A stretch of 64,000 bases of DNA from Martinezella miluonensis (GCF_900094545.1 NZ_FMAH01000005.1:1-64000), one strand, 5' to 3'; counted from the first letter of the stretch, positions 19,156 through 29,355 are shown. Notes: generated from the letters alone by a model not told the origin. Numbers and translations: made by a program.

Positions 19156-20208
19156 ATGAGCGTTTCTCCCTTCGACCATCCGTTCCTGTCCGGTCTCCTC
19201 GGTGACGAGGAGATCGCGGAGTATTTTTCCGCAAAGGCCGATATCCGTGCCATGCTTGCCTTCGAAGCTGCGCTTGCCAAGGTCGAGGCGCAGCGTGGGC
19301 TGATCTCGCCCGCGGCGGCCGGGCGGATCGCGGAGGTTTGCACGGGTTTCGAGCCCGATCTGGAGAGCCTGAAGGCGGCAACGGCGTCGGATGGCGTCGT
19401 CGTGCCTGAACTTGTCAGGCAGCTGCGCAAGGCGGTTGGTGAGGATGCGGGCAAGCATGTTCACTTCGGCGCCACCAGCCAGGACGTCATCGACACCAGC
19501 CTGATGATGCGGCTGAAGGCGGTGGCATTTGTCTTGAGCGGTCGGCTCTTCGCCGTATCGTCCGCGCTGACCAAGCTGGAGGAGCGTTTCGGATCGAACA
19601 GGCTCATGGGCCGCACCCGAATGCAGGCCGCGATCGCGATCGCCGTGTCCGACCGGCTGCGGGCATGGCGCCATCCGCTCGACCAGTATCGCGATCGGCT
19701 GACGCAGGAGACTTTCCCGCTGCAGTTCGGCGGTGCCGCCGGCACGCTGGAAAAATTCGGGCCGCAAGCGGCCGAAATCAGGAGCTCGCTGGCACAGGCG
19801 CTCGGCCTGACGGATGAGCCGCAGTGGCAAAGCCAAAGGGGGCGCATCGCCGAGTTGGCGGGATTGCTGTCGATGATCTCCGGCAGTCTCGGCAAGATCG
19901 GCCAGGATGTCGCGCTTCTGGCGCAGACAGGTGACGAGATCGAGCTTGCCGGCGGCGGTGGCTCCTCGGCCATGCCGCACAAGCAGAACCCGGTCGCAGC
20001 CGAAGTGCTGGTGACGCTTGCCCGCTTCAACGCCGTCCAGCTTTCGGGCATTCATCAGTCCCTCGTCCATGAGCAGGAACGCTCGGGCGCTGCCTGGACG
20101 TTGGAATGGCTGCTATTACCGCCTATGGTGGTGGCAACGGCGGCATCGCTGCGCCATGGGCTGCAACTGATCGGCACGGTCAAGCGCCTGGGAACGATAG
20201 GGAAGTAG
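19156..20208 (+). CDS. pcaB: 3-carboxy-cis,cis-muconate cycloisomerase
   Basis: A 350-residue member of the fumarase/aspartase superfamily that lactonises beta-carboxymuconate to gamma-carboxymuconolactone. The superfamily signature GGSSAMPHKQNP is near residues 272-283, and HFGATSQDVIDTS near residue 103 holds the second conserved region. It is shorter than many PcaB proteins (about 450 residues) but similar to other rhizobial forms. It follows pcaG by 3 bp and ends the operon. Confidence 0.95.
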   Translation: MSVSPFDHPFLSGLLGDEEIAEYFSAKADIRAMLAFEAALAKVEAQRGLISPAAAGRIAEVCTGFEPDLESLKAATASDGVVVPELVRQLRKAVGEDAGKHVHFGATSQDVIDTSLMMRLKAVAFVLSGRLFAVSSALTKLEERFGSNRLMGRTRMQAAIAIAVSDRLRAWRHPLDQYRDRLTQETFPLQFGGAAGTLEKFGPQAAEIRSSLAQALGLTDEPQWQSQRGRIAELAGLLSMISGSLGKIGQDVALLAQTGDEIELAGGGGSSAMPHKQNPVAAEVLVTLARFNAVQLSGIHQSLVHEQERSGAAWTLEWLLLPPMVVATAASLRHGLQLIGTVKRLGTIGK

Positions 20209-20219
20209 GATATTCCTAG

Positions 20220-20247
20220 TCATCCATAACCAAATGAGTATGGATGA
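20220..20247. promoter_or_regulatory. Palindrome with candidate second PcaQ site before the ABC importer
   Basis: A perfect 9-bp inverted repeat, TCATCCATA (20220-20228) and TATGGATGA (20239-20247), is separated by 10 bp. Overlapping it at 20226-20241 is ATAACCAAATGAGTAT, whose left half is identical to the PcaQ box at 16480 and whose right half matches the consensus 4 of 6 allowing a final T. It is about 110 bp before the importer gene. It might alternatively act as a pcaB terminator, though no T tract follows directly. Confidence 0.5.
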
Positions 20248-20352
20248 TGACCTTTATTTCATTTTACATCACCATTTCCTATGAGAAATTGGCGGTGATC
20301 AGAATTTGAACGATCAAGGGCGGCTCGGAAAATGGCTGCCGGGAGGAGAAAA

Positions 20353-21525
20353 ATGAAACGGTTTGTATTGGCCGCTATCGCGGCTGTTGCTCTTGGCGGT
20401 ACCGCCTATGCCGACACGATCAAGGTTGGCGTCATCGGTCCTTTCTCCGGTCCATTCGCATTGCAGGGCAAGAACTTCAAGGCCGGTATCGACGCCTACA
20501 TGGCTGTGAATGGCAAGAAGGTCGGCAAGGACGAGGTGGAGGTGATCTACCGCGACTTGCCCGCGGCTGATCCCGCCCAGTCGAAGTCGCTGGCGCAGGA
20601 GCTCGTCGTCAAGGAGCATGTCCAGTATCTCGCCGGCTTCTACTTTACGCCGGATGCGATGGCCGTGACGCCGATCCTCAAGCAGGCCAATGTGCCGATG
20701 GTGATCTTCAATGCTGCGACATCGGCAATCGTCACCAAGAGCCCGCTGGTCGTGCGAACCTCCTTTACCACCTGGCAGACTTCGACGCCGATCGCCAAAG
20801 TTGCCTATGATGCCGGCGTGAAGAAGGTCATCTCCGTCGTCAGCGATTACGGTCCCGGCATCGACGCCGAAAATGCCTTCAAGGCCGGTTTCGAGAAGCA
20901 GGGTGGCCAGGTGGTTCAGGCGATCCGCATGCCACTTTCAACCAATGACTTCAGCCCGATCATGCAGCGTATCAAGGATTCCGGCGCACAGGGCGTCTTC
21001 GCCTTCCTGCCGTCAGGCCCGACGACGCTCGGCTTCGTCAAGGCCTACAATGAAAACGGACTGAAGGCTGGTGGTATCAAGCTGTTTGCGCCCGGCGATC
21101 TGACGCAGGAATCCGATCTGCCGGCGCTTGGCGACGCCGCACTCGGTATGCAGACGACCTTCCATTATGCGATTTCCCACGATTCTGCTGAAAACAAAGC
21201 CTTTGTAGCAGCCGCTGGGAAGGCGATCGGCAATCTCGCCGAGCTGACCTTCCCGGCCGTCGGTGCCTTCGACGGCATGCATGTCATCTACAAGATGATC
21301 GAAGCGACTGGCGGCAAGCAGGATGCGCAGAAGGCTGTCGATGCCGTCAAGGGTCTGTCCTGGGTCAGTCCTCGTGGCCCCGTCACCATCGACGCCGAAA
21401 GCCGGCATATCACGCAGAATATCTATCTGCGCGAAGTCGCCAAAGGTAACGATGGCAAGTACTACAACAAGGAAATTCAGACCTTCGAGAAGCAGGGCGA
21501 TCCTGGCCTTGCTGCCGCGAAGTAA
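20353..21525 (+). CDS. Branched-chain/aromatic-type ABC substrate-binding protein
   Basis: A 390-residue periplasmic binding protein of the LivK type with a clear signal peptide (MKRFVLAAIAAVALGGTAYA, cleavage after AYA). The mature part begins with IKVGVIGPFSGPFALQG, the conserved Peripla_BP_6 opening. GGGAGGAG precedes the ATG. It heads a five-gene importer immediately after the pca operon, with a candidate PcaQ site upstream. A PcaQ-controlled protocatechuate importer (pcaMNVWX) of this family is known in Sinorhizobium, so uptake of protocatechuate or 4-hydroxybenzoate is the likely role. Confidence 0.85.
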   Translation: MKRFVLAAIAAVALGGTAYADTIKVGVIGPFSGPFALQGKNFKAGIDAYMAVNGKKVGKDEVEVIYRDLPAADPAQSKSLAQELVVKEHVQYLAGFYFTPDAMAVTPILKQANVPMVIFNAATSAIVTKSPLVVRTSFTTWQTSTPIAKVAYDAGVKKVISVVSDYGPGIDAENAFKAGFEKQGGQVVQAIRMPLSTNDFSPIMQRIKDSGAQGVFAFLPSGPTTLGFVKAYNENGLKAGGIKLFAPGDLTQESDLPALGDAALGMQTTFHYAISHDSAENKAFVAAAGKAIGNLAELTFPAVGAFDGMHVIYKMIEATGGKQDAQKAVDAVKGLSWVSPRGPVTIDAESRHITQNIYLREVAKGNDGKYYNKEIQTFEKQGDPGLAAAK

Positions 21526-21617
21526 AGCGCTCTTGTAACGTCGCCGGCCTGAACGGAAAACTTCGCTCGAGCGGGTGACGGCAGCGGTCGCGCAACAAAA
21601 ACGGACCAGCGATTTCA

Positions 21618-22481
21618 ATGCAAACCGTGCTCAGCATAGCAGTCGATGCCCTCGCTTACGGCATGGTGCTGTTCGTCATCTCCATCGGCCTCTCCGTCAC
21701 CATGGGGTTGATGCGCGTCGTCAATCTGGCCCATGGCGCCTTTGCCATGATCGGCGGCTATATCGCCTCCTATGCAGCACACGACCTTGGTCTTGGCTAT
21801 GCTGCGGCCGTATTGCTGGCCGTGGTCGGCACCGTCATCATCTCCATCCCGATCGAGCGGCTGCTCTACCGACGCATCTATGGCGCGCCGGAATTGACGC
21901 AGGTGCTGATGACGATCGGCATCACCTTCTGCATCATCGGTATCGCCAACTACGTCTTTGGCCCGACTTTGAAGACCATCCCCTTGCCGGGCAGCCTGCA
22001 GGGTTCCGTCGATCTTGGGTTCCGGACCATCGGCACCCATCGCATCTTCGCGATTGTCTGCGGTCTCGTGGTCGCTCTTGCGCTCTGGTATTTGATCGAG
22101 AAAACCTCGTTCGGCGTCAAGCTGCGCGCCTCCGTCGACAATGCCGCAATGGCGGCCGCCCTCGGCGTGCGGACCGAAATCGTCTACGCGGTCAGCTTTG
22201 CCGTTGCCGTCGGGCTTGCCGCCTTCGGCGGCGTGGTGGGTGCGGAACTTCTGCCGGTCGAACCCTATTATGCCCTGCGCTATATGGTGACCTTCCTCGT
22301 CGTCGTCTCGGTCGGCGGTGCCGGCTCGATCTCCGGCGCATTGCTCGCCTGCCTCATCCTCGGCTGCATCGACACGACCGGCCGTTACCTTATGCCGGAA
22401 TATGGGGAATTCTTCTTTTATCTGGCCGTCATTGCCATCGTCTGCGTCTTCCCGCGCGGCTTTGCCGGGAGAATGAAGTAA
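21618..22481 (+). CDS. ABC importer permease, LivH type
   Basis: A 287-residue inner-membrane permease with about eight hydrophobic helices. LSVTMGLMRVVNLAHGAFAMIGGY near residue 30 is the conserved LivH opening and SVGGAGSISGALLAC near residue 233 the second family region. It is 92 bp after the binding-protein gene and one base before the second permease gene. Substrate as for the importer as a whole. Confidence 0.9.
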   Translation: MQTVLSIAVDALAYGMVLFVISIGLSVTMGLMRVVNLAHGAFAMIGGYIASYAAHDLGLGYAAAVLLAVVGTVIISIPIERLLYRRIYGAPELTQVLMTIGITFCIIGIANYVFGPTLKTIPLPGSLQGSVDLGFRTIGTHRIFAIVCGLVVALALWYLIEKTSFGVKLRASVDNAAMAAALGVRTEIVYAVSFAVAVGLAAFGGVVGAELLPVEPYYALRYMVTFLVVVSVGGAGSISGALLACLILGCIDTTGRYLMPEYGEFFFYLAVIAIVCVFPRGFAGRMK

Positions 22482-22482
22482 C

Positions 22483-23487
22483 ATGGCATTGACCCTTGAA
22501 AGAGAGACGGCTGTGACCGTGACCAGACATCGTACATTCGGGCAGGATCTGATCGCGGTCGCGGTCATCGTCGTCGCGGCTGCCGCCGGCTACCTGCTGT
22601 TTCCTGATAATCTCGCTCTCCTCACTCGCCTGATCGCGGTCGCGCTTCTCGTGCTCTCGCTTGATCTCGTCACCGGTTATTGCGGCGTGGCAACACTCGG
22701 TCATGCGGCGCTGTTCGGCGCCGGCGCCTATGCGGCGGGTATCGCATCCGCCCACTATGGCATCAACGATCCGCTGCTGATGACGTTTGCGGGCATTGTC
22801 GCCGGAGCCATCGCCGGCCTGGTGTGTGGTGTCGTCATCTTAAGGGCGCACGGATTGCCGCAGCTCGTGCTGTCGATCGCGCTGGTCTATCTCTTTCACG
22901 AGTTCGCCAACAAGGCATCCAGCTGGACCGGCGGCAGCGATGGGTTATCAGGCATTTCGCCGGATCCCTTGTTTGGCACTTTCGAATTCGATCTCTATGG
23001 CCACACGGCCTATATCTACGGCGTCGCGCTGCTGCTGACTGCGCTTGTACTGCTGCGCTTTCTCGTGCGCTCGCCCTTCGGCATGCTCTGCCGCGGTATC
23101 CGTCAGGATCCCTTGCGCATCCGGGCCATGGGTGCATCGCCAAAGGCGGCGCTGATCAAGATGTATATGATTTCCGGCGCTGTTGCCGGCATCGGTGGCG
23201 CCTTGAACGCGATCTCGACCCAGGTCGTCGGCCTCGACAGCCTCTCCTTCACGCAATCGGCCGAGGCCCTCGTCATGCTCGTGCTCGGCGGCACTGGCTC
23301 GTTGTTCGGTGCGCTCGTCGGCACGCTGATCTTCATGCTGTTCGAGGACTACGTCTCGGCCGCCAATCCCTTCCATTGGCTGACGATCGTCGGCGCCTTG
23401 CTGATCCTCGTCGTTCTCTTCGCGCCCAAGGGCATTTACGGCACGGCCGCCGCCTACATTGCTCGTCGCAGGGAGGCGCGGGCATGA
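22483..23487 (+). CDS. ABC importer permease, LivM type
   Basis: A 334-residue inner-membrane permease. Its N terminus is extended by about 20 polar residues before the first helix. VTGYCGVATLGHAALFGAGAY and the C-terminal VLGGTGSLFGALVG are LivM family regions. The cytoplasmic coupling segment GIRQDPLRIRAMGASP is recognisable near residue 205. Its stop overlaps the livG-type start by ATGA. Confidence 0.9.
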   Translation: MALTLERETAVTVTRHRTFGQDLIAVAVIVVAAAAGYLLFPDNLALLTRLIAVALLVLSLDLVTGYCGVATLGHAALFGAGAYAAGIASAHYGINDPLLMTFAGIVAGAIAGLVCGVVILRAHGLPQLVLSIALVYLFHEFANKASSWTGGSDGLSGISPDPLFGTFEFDLYGHTAYIYGVALLLTALVLLRFLVRSPFGMLCRGIRQDPLRIRAMGASPKAALIKMYMISGAVAGIGGALNAISTQVVGLDSLSFTQSAEALVMLVLGGTGSLFGALVGTLIFMLFEDYVSAANPFHWLTIVGALLILVVLFAPKGIYGTAAAYIARRREARA

Positions 23488-24248
23488 GAGCGATTTTCGA
23501 GGTCGGCAATCTGAAGAAGGCGTTCGGTGGCCTGACGGTGACCAACAATGTCAGTCTGTCCATGGCGCCGGGAGATCGCGTCGCCTTGATCGGCCCGAAC
23601 GGCGCCGGCAAGACCAGCTTCGTCAATCTCGTGACAGGCAATTTGCCGGCGGATTCCGGCGAGGTCCGCATCGCCGGGCAAAACGTCAACAAGCTCGATG
23701 CCATCGGCCGTGTCCGGCGCGGCCTGGTGCGCTCGTTCCAGGTGACGCGGCTGTTTCACGACATGACGCCGGCCGAACATGTCGGCATGGCGGTGTTGCA
23801 GCGAACAGGCCGCTCCGGCCGCATGTTCGGCAATTTCCTCGCCATGCGCGATGTTATGGCCGAGACCGAGGAGTTGCTTGGCACGCTCGGCCTTGCCGGG
23901 CTGATGCATCGCAAGGTCAGCGAGATCGCCTATGGCCAGCAGCGGCTATTGGAAATTGCTGTCGCCATGGCCCTGAAGCCGAAAGTGCTTCTGCTCGACG
24001 AGCCCGCCGCCGGCGTGCCGCAAAGCGATACGGGCCGCATCGAGCAGGCGCTCGCCGATCTGCCCGCCGATCTCGCCGTGCTGATGATCGAGCATGACAT
24101 GGATCTCGTCTTCCGCTTCGCCAAGCGCGTCGTGGTGCTGGCCGCCGGCACAATCATATTCGACGGGTCACCGAAAGACGTGACGCAGGATGCGCGGGTG
24201 CGCGAAGCCTATCTTGGGAGCTACGCCAATGCCGGCCACGCCGCTTGA
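23484..24248 (+). CDS. ABC importer ATPase, LivG type
   Basis: A 254-residue ATPase with Walker A GPNGAGKT (near residue 38), Walker B VLLLDEPAAG and switch MIEHDMDLV. The signature is AYGQQR, the usual LivG replacement for LSGGQ. It overlaps the gene before by 4 bp and the next by 20 bp, so the two ATPases are translationally coupled. Together they power the importer. Confidence 0.92.
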   Translation: MRAIFEVGNLKKAFGGLTVTNNVSLSMAPGDRVALIGPNGAGKTSFVNLVTGNLPADSGEVRIAGQNVNKLDAIGRVRRGLVRSFQVTRLFHDMTPAEHVGMAVLQRTGRSGRMFGNFLAMRDVMAETEELLGTLGLAGLMHRKVSEIAYGQQRLLEIAVAMALKPKVLLLDEPAAGVPQSDTGRIEQALADLPADLAVLMIEHDMDLVFRFAKRVVVLAAGTIIFDGSPKDVTQDARVREAYLGSYANAGHAA

Positions 24249-24945
24249 AGTGGAAAACCTGTCGGCCGGCTATGGTCCGACGCGGGTGCTGGAAGGGGTT
24301 TCCTTTTCGGTTCCGGCCGGCGGCCGGCTTGCCGTGCTCGGCCGCAACGGCATGGGCAAGAGCACGCTGCTTGCCACCCTTGCAGGCCAGACACGCCGCT
24401 ATGATGGCCACATCCGGCTGGGCTCGGCCGATATCGCCGGCCTGCCAAGCGCCAGACGCGCCCATCAGGGCCTCGGTTACGTGCCGCAGACGCGCGACGT
24501 CTTTCCGACGCTGACCGTGGAGGAGAATCTGTCCGTCGGGCTGAAGGGACGGCCGAAGAGCGCCTTGCAGGAAGCCTATGACATGTTCCCGCGGCTGAAA
24601 GAGCGCCGCCGGAACCTCGGTGGCCAGCTTTCCGGCGGCGAACAGCAGATGCTGTCGACTGCCCGCACGATCCTCGGCCGCCCCTCCGTCCTGCTTCTGG
24701 ACGAGCCGCTGGAGGGGCTCGCCCCTGTCATCTGCGAGGAATTGATGGCCGCCTTTGCCAAACTCGCCAAGTCGGGTGACATGACGATCCTGCTCGTGGA
24801 GCAACGCATCCAAAGCGCGCTGGATTTTGCAAGCGATGTCATCATTCTTGAACGTGGGCGGCTTGCCTGGAAGGGTACGCCCGAGGCGCTGGCGCGGGAT
24901 CATGATGCAGTCGAACGCCTGCTCGGCGTTGGCGGATTGCACTAG
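24229..24945 (+). CDS. ABC importer ATPase, LivF type
   Basis: A 238-residue ATPase with Walker A GRNGMGKS, signature LSGGEQQ and Walker B VLLLDEPLEG. GYVPQTRDVFPTLTVEENL is the LivF-type Q-loop region. The ATG at 24229 with GGGAG 10 bp upstream is preferred to an in-frame start 39 bp earlier. Last gene of the five-gene importer. Confidence 0.92.
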   Translation: MPATPLEVENLSAGYGPTRVLEGVSFSVPAGGRLAVLGRNGMGKSTLLATLAGQTRRYDGHIRLGSADIAGLPSARRAHQGLGYVPQTRDVFPTLTVEENLSVGLKGRPKSALQEAYDMFPRLKERRRNLGGQLSGGEQQMLSTARTILGRPSVLLLDEPLEGLAPVICEELMAAFAKLAKSGDMTILLVEQRIQSALDFASDVIILERGRLAWKGTPEALARDHDAVERLLGVGGLH

Positions 24946-25083
24946 CACATCCGCCTTGCGGCCGTGCGCCGATGTGGCGCGACTTCGATTTCGTACGGTG
25001 CATTTCCGCTCGCCGCGTGCAATTGCCGTAGCAGTTTTGCTGTCGTAGACACTCCGCCTGCCTGAATTTGGAGGAGGTGCAAC

Positions 25084-25476
25084 ATGGACCGATTCACTGG
25101 AGGTTGCCTGTGCGGCAAGGTACGAATAGTGGCGTCGGGGCGCCCATATCGTGTCGGCATTTGTCACTGTCTCGACTGTCGCAAGCATCATGGGGCGCTT
25201 TTTCACGCTTCCGCGATCTTCCCTGAGGATGCGGTGACGATCGAAGGCGAAACGCGCGACTATGCCGGCCGGTTTTTCTGCCCTCATTGCGGCTCGTCCG
25301 TTTTTTCGCAAAGCGCTGACGAAATCGAAGTGAACCTGGGGTCTCTCGATGCCCCTGATCAGCTGACACCGACCTACGAACTCTGGACCATCCGCCGCGA
25401 ATCCTGGCTGCCGCCGTTTCCGCTCGCGAGACGATACGAGCGTGATCGCGAGGCAGCGAGCCGCTTCGAGGATTAG
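25084..25476 (+). CDS. GFA-family (CENP-V/DUF636) zinc protein
   Basis: A 130-residue protein of the glutathione-dependent formaldehyde-activating family. Zinc-binding motifs are visible: CLCGKV (residues 8-13), CHCLDCRKHHGA (about 28-39) and CPHCGSS (about 63-69). Most members are not true formaldehyde-activating enzymes, and their substrates are unknown. GGAGGAGG precedes the ATG. It stands alone between the importer and the hydantoinase gene. Confidence 0.88.
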   Translation: MDRFTGGCLCGKVRIVASGRPYRVGICHCLDCRKHHGALFHASAIFPEDAVTIEGETRDYAGRFFCPHCGSSVFSQSADEIEVNLGSLDAPDQLTPTYELWTIRRESWLPPFPLARRYERDREAASRFED

Positions 25477-25542
25477 GTCGCACTCGCAGCAAGGATTATA
25501 CTAAGAAAACCTGTCGAAGGTTGCCGAAACCGGCGATTCAGG

Positions 25543-25581
25543 TTGACGACAAAACGTTGATAATTTATCGATATATTATCA
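25543..25581 (+). promoter_or_regulatory. Promoter with overlapping palindromic operator
   Basis: TTGACG (25543-25548) and TATCGA (25566-25571) are 17 bp apart. A 24-bp palindrome at 25558-25581, with arms beginning TGATAAT and ending ATTATCA around a central TATCGATA, has only one mismatched base pair and covers the -10 element. The arrangement suits repression by a dimeric regulator, for example the MarR-like product encoded after the enzyme. Confidence 0.55.
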
Positions 25582-25612
25582 TTGTTATGGCGTCGCACTG
25601 CTGGAGGCGGAT

Positions 25613-28600
25613 TTGTCGGAGAACACTTCGGGTCGTTGGGACTTCTGGATCGATCGCGGCGGTACCTTTACCGACGTTGTCGGGCGCGATCCGTCTGGCG
25701 CTCTCCACGCACGCAAGGTCCTGTCGGAAAATCCCGAAGCCTATCGCGATGCGGCCGTTCATGGCATCCGCCTTCACCTCGGTCTCGGCAAGAGCGAGCC
25801 GGTTCCCGAGGGTACGATCGGCGAGGTCCGCATGGGCACCACGGTCGCCACCAATGCGCTGCTTGAGCGTAAGGGCGAACGCCTCGCTCTGGTGACGACG
25901 AAGGGTTTCAGGGACGCACTGCGCATCGGCTATCAGGAGCGCAAGAAGATCTTCGCGACCGAGATCGTCAAGCCGGAAGCGCTGTACGAAGACGTCGTCG
26001 AGATCAAGGAGCGGGTGCTTGCCGACGGCACCATTGAGCGCGCTCTGGATGAGAAGACGGCAGAGATGGCGCTACGCGACCTTCTCGCCAAGGGCTATCG
26101 CTCCGTCGCCATCGTCTTCATGCATGCCTATAAGTTCCCGGCTCATGAGGCTGCAGTCGCCAGGATCGCGAGATCCCTCGGTTTCGAGCAGGTCTCGGTC
26201 AGCCATGAGGTCTCGCCGCTGATCAAGCTGGTCGGCCGTGGCGATACGGCTGTCATTGACGCCTATCTCTCACCAGTGCTCGGCCGTTATATCGGCCAGG
26301 TCTGCGATGAGCTCGATGTCGAGCGCACCGGCGCGCGCGTCATGTTCATGATGTCATCAGGCGGACTGACGGCGGCCGATATGTTTCAGGGCAAGGATGC
26401 GATCCTCTCTGGCCCGGCAGGCGGCGTGGTCGGGCTGGCGAAGACCGGCGAACAGGCGGGCTTTGCCAATGTCATCGGCTTCGACATGGGCGGCACCTCG
26501 ACGGATGTGGCGCATTTCGATGGCGAATATGAGCGCGCTTTTGAGACGGAAGTGGCCGGTGTGCGCGTCCGCGCGCCGATGATGCTGATCCATACCGTGG
26601 CTGCAGGCGGCGGCTCGATCCTGCATTTCGATGGCGATCGCTTCCGCGTCGGGCCAGATTCTGCCGGTGCCTTTCCGGGGCCCGCCTGCTATCGCAACGG
26701 CGGCCCGCTGGCGGTCACCGACGCCAATGTCATGGCCGGCAAGCTGCTGCCGGAATTCTTCCCCTCCATCTTCGGACCCGATCAGGATCAGCCGCTCGAT
26801 GTCGAGACAGTGCGCGGCAAGTTCGCCGCACTCGCCGCTGAGATCGGTGACGATCGCAGCCCGGAAGATGTGGCCGACGGCTTCATCCGAATCGCTGTCG
26901 CCAATATGGTCGAGGCGATCAAGAAGATCTCGGTGCAGCGCGGTTATGACGTGACGCGCTATGCGCTCAACTGCTTCGGCGGCGCCGGTGGGCAGCACGC
27001 CTGCCTGGTTGCCGATGCGCTCGGCATGAAGAGCATCCTTCTGCATCCGATGTCCGGCCTTCTTTCGGCCTATGGCATGGGGCTTGCCGATATCAGGGCA
27101 ACGCGCCAGAAGGCGCTTGGTGTCTCCCTTGATGGATCGGCACCTGCCGCAATTGCAGCGCTTGGTAGCGAATTGCGCGGCGAATGTGTGCCCGAGCTCG
27201 AAACGCAGGGCGTTGCAACGGGCAACATCAAGACGGTCCAGCGCGCCCATATCCGCTATGCCGGCACCGATACTCTTCTGGCAGTCGAGACGACCTTCCC
27301 CGAGATTGACGACCCCTTGCGGTTGCGCAGCCAGTTCGAGACGCTGCACAAGCGCCGCTTCGGCTTCGTTGCCGAGGACAAGCCCTTGGTCGTCGAGGCC
27401 GTCGAAATCGAAACGATCGGCGGCGCGGCTGCCGATATCGAAACGATCGGCGGCGCGGCTGCCGATATCGCAGTCGAGCTGGAAGCCGCTGGCGAAGGCG
27501 AGGCGCAAACTGCAAGGCGCACGGCTTTCTATTCGGGTGGCGAGAGCCACGATGCGGCCGTTGTCCTGCGCCAGGCGATCAAGCCCGGCCAGACAGTCAC
27601 CGGCCCGGCTATCATCATCGAGCCGAACCAGACGATCGTGATCGAGGACGGCTGGCAGGCGCAGCTGACGGTCAAGGATCATATCGTCCTCAAGCGCATC
27701 AAGGCGCTGCCCGAGCGCAATGCCATCGGCACCAAGGCGGATCCCGTCATGCTGGAGATTTTCAACAATCTCTTCATGTCGATCGCCGAGCAGATGGGCA
27801 TGACGCTGCAGAACACCGCCTATTCGGTGAACATCAAGGAGCGGCTGGATTTTTCCTGCGCCGTCTTCGATGCGGATGGCAATCTGGTCGCCAACGCACC
27901 GCATATGCCGGTTCATCTCGGCTCCATGGATGCGTCCGTGGCAACCGCGATCCGTGAAAACCCCATCATCCATCCGGGCGATGTCTTCCTCATCAACGCG
28001 CCTTACAATGGCGGCACGCACCTGCCTGATCTGACCGTCTGCACTCCGGTCTTCGACGACACCGGCCAGAAAATCCGCTTCTGGGTCGCCAGCCGCGGCC
28101 ATCATGCCGATATCGGCGGTATTTCGCCGGGCTCTATGTCGCCGCTCGCTACGCATATCGAGGAAGAAGGCGTCTATATCGACAATTTCAAGCTGCTCGA
28201 TCGCGGCCGCTTCTGTGAAGCGGAGCTTACCAAGCTGCTGACAGGTGCGCGCTATCCGGTGCGCACGCTCGCCCAGAACGTCAACGATCTCAAGGCTCAG
28301 GTCGCCGCGAACGAGAAGGGCGTCGCCGAGCTGAAGAAGATGATCGTCCACTTCGGCGAAGACGTGGTCGACGCCTATATGGGTCATGTTCAGGACAACG
28401 CAGCGGAAAGTGTTCGCCGTGTTCTCGACCGTCTGTCCGATGGCGAATTCAGCTATGAGATGGATCAGGGCTGCAAGATCGTCGTCAAGATCTCGATCGA
28501 TAAGGACAAGCGCGAGGCGACGGTCGATTTCACCGGCACTTCGCCGCAGCGTTCGGACAATTTCAACGCACCGCAGCCCGTAACGCGCGCCGCCGTGCTC

Positions 28601-29269
28601 TATGTCTTCCGTGTGCTCGTCGAGGCCGATATTCCGATGAATGCCGGCTGCCTCAGGCCGATCCGGATCATCATCCCCGAAGGCACGATGCTGACGCCGG
28701 AATATCCGGCGGCTGTCGTCGCCGGCAATGTCGAGGTCAGCCAGGCCGTGACCAACTGCCTGTTCGGTGCGGTCGAGGCGCTTGCTGCAGCTCAAGGCAC
28801 GATGAACAATCTGACCTTCGGCAACGACGCCTATCAGTATTACGAGACGATCTGCTCCGGCGCGCCGGCAGGCCCAGGCTTCAATGGCGCCGATGCCGTG
28901 CACACGCACATGACCAATTCGCGTCTCACCGATCCCGAAATCCTTGAGACGCGTTTCCCGGTCGTGCTGGAGGATTTCCACATTCGTCCGAAGTCCGGCG
29001 GGCGTGGCAAGTGGAATTCCGGCAACGGCACACAGCGCACCATCCGCACCCGTGAAAAGCTGGAGTTCGCCATCCTGTCGGGCCATCGACGCGTGGCACC
29101 CTTCGGCGTCAAGGGCGGCGAAGCGGGGCAGACCGGCCGCAACTATGTCCGTCGCAACGATGGGGCCATCGAGGAGCTGATCGGCTCGGCCCATACCGTA
29201 CTAGAGGCGGGCGAGGCCTTTACGGTCGTTACCCCCACCGGCGGTGGCTACGGAAAGCGGGACGAATAA
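25613..29269 (+). CDS. Fused hydantoinase / 5-oxoprolinase (HyuA-HyuB)
   Basis: A 1218-residue cytoplasmic ATP-dependent ring-opening enzyme. The HyuA half (residues about 1-690) starts with [16 protein letters not shown], the ATP-site motif, and contains [16 protein letters not shown]. The HyuB half (about 705-1218) opens with [20 protein letters not shown]. This fused layout is that of 5-oxoprolinase (5-oxoproline to glutamate) rather than the two-gene N-methylhydantoinase, but the substrate is not proven. The TTG start has GGAGG at 25603-25607 and no usable ATG is nearby. An in-frame 30-bp tandem repeat lies at 27407-27466. Confidence 0.85.
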   Translation: MSENTSGRWDFWIDRGGTFTDVVGRDPSGALHARKVLSENPEAYRDAAVHGIRLHLGLGKSEPVPEGTIGEVRMGTTVATNALLERKGERLALVTTKGFRDALRIGYQERKKIFATEIVKPEALYEDVVEIKERVLADGTIERALDEKTAEMALRDLLAKGYRSVAIVFMHAYKFPAHEAAVARIARSLGFEQVSVSHEVSPLIKLVGRGDTAVIDAYLSPVLGRYIGQVCDELDVERTGARVMFMMSSGGLTAADMFQGKDAILSGPAGGVVGLAKTGEQAGFANVIGFDMGGTSTDVAHFDGEYERAFETEVAGVRVRAPMMLIHTVAAGGGSILHFDGDRFRVGPDSAGAFPGPACYRNGGPLAVTDANVMAGKLLPEFFPSIFGPDQDQPLDVETVRGKFAALAAEIGDDRSPEDVADGFIRIAVANMVEAIKKISVQRGYDVTRYALNCFGGAGGQHACLVADALGMKSILLHPMSGLLSAYGMGLADIRATRQKALGVSLDGSAPAAIAALGSELRGECVPELETQGVATGNIKTVQRAHIRYAGTDTLLAVETTFPEIDDPLRLRSQFETLHKRRFGFVAEDKPLVVEAVEIETIGGAAADIETIGGAAADIAVELEAAGEGEAQTARRTAFYSGGESHDAAVVLRQAIKPGQTVTGPAIIIEPNQTIVIEDGWQAQLTVKDHIVLKRIKALPERNAIGTKADPVMLEIFNNLFMSIAEQMGMTLQNTAYSVNIKERLDFSCAVFDADGNLVANAPHMPVHLGSMDASVATAIRENPIIHPGDVFLINAPYNGGTHLPDLTVCTPVFDDTGQKIRFWVASRGHHADIGGISPGSMSPLATHIEEEGVYIDNFKLLDRGRFCEAELTKLLTGARYPVRTLAQNVNDLKAQVAANEKGVAELKKMIVHFGEDVVDAYMGHVQDNAAESVRRVLDRLSDGEFSYEMDQGCKIVVKISIDKDKREATVDFTGTSPQRSDNFNAPQPVTRAAVLYVFRVLVEADIPMNAGCLRPIRIIIPEGTMLTPEYPAAVVAGNVEVSQAVTNCLFGAVEALAAAQGTMNNLTFGNDAYQYYETICSGAPAGPGFNGADAVHTHMTNSRLTDPEILETRFPVVLEDFHIRPKSGGRGKWNSGNGTQRTIRTREKLEFAILSGHRRVAPFGVKGGEAGQTGRNYVRRNDGAIEELIGSAHTVLEAGEAFTVVTPTGGGYGKRDE
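27407..27466 (+). repeat. Exact 30-bp tandem duplication inside the hydantoinase gene
   Basis: Bases 27407-27436 are repeated exactly at 27437-27466, giving two copies of the ten residues [10 protein letters not shown]. It lies near the end of the HyuA half, in a region likely to be a surface linker, and keeps the reading frame. Confidence 0.95.
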
Positions 29270-29355
29270 GAACGCAATGCCGAAGCCGGGCAGCAATCGG
29301 TCGCTCGACTTCGGCAATCTGCAGGTGCCTTGATCCGGTTCGAAGGAGTTTTCAG

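Noticed and set aside
18469..20070. A 533-codon minus-strand open frame opposite pcaG and pcaB
   Set aside because: pcaG and pcaB are well supported by motifs and operon order, and the opposite frame shows no domain or ribosome site.
25084..25476. The GFA-family gene considered as part of formaldehyde detoxification for the amine pathway
   Set aside because: It is 14 kb from the amine genes and most members of this family lack that activity, so a link is not supported.
26357..29194. A 945-codon open frame on the minus strand opposite the hydantoinase gene
   Set aside because: It is the mirror effect of a high-GC gene with strong third-position bias. The plus-strand protein has clear domains across the whole stretch and the antisense translation has none.
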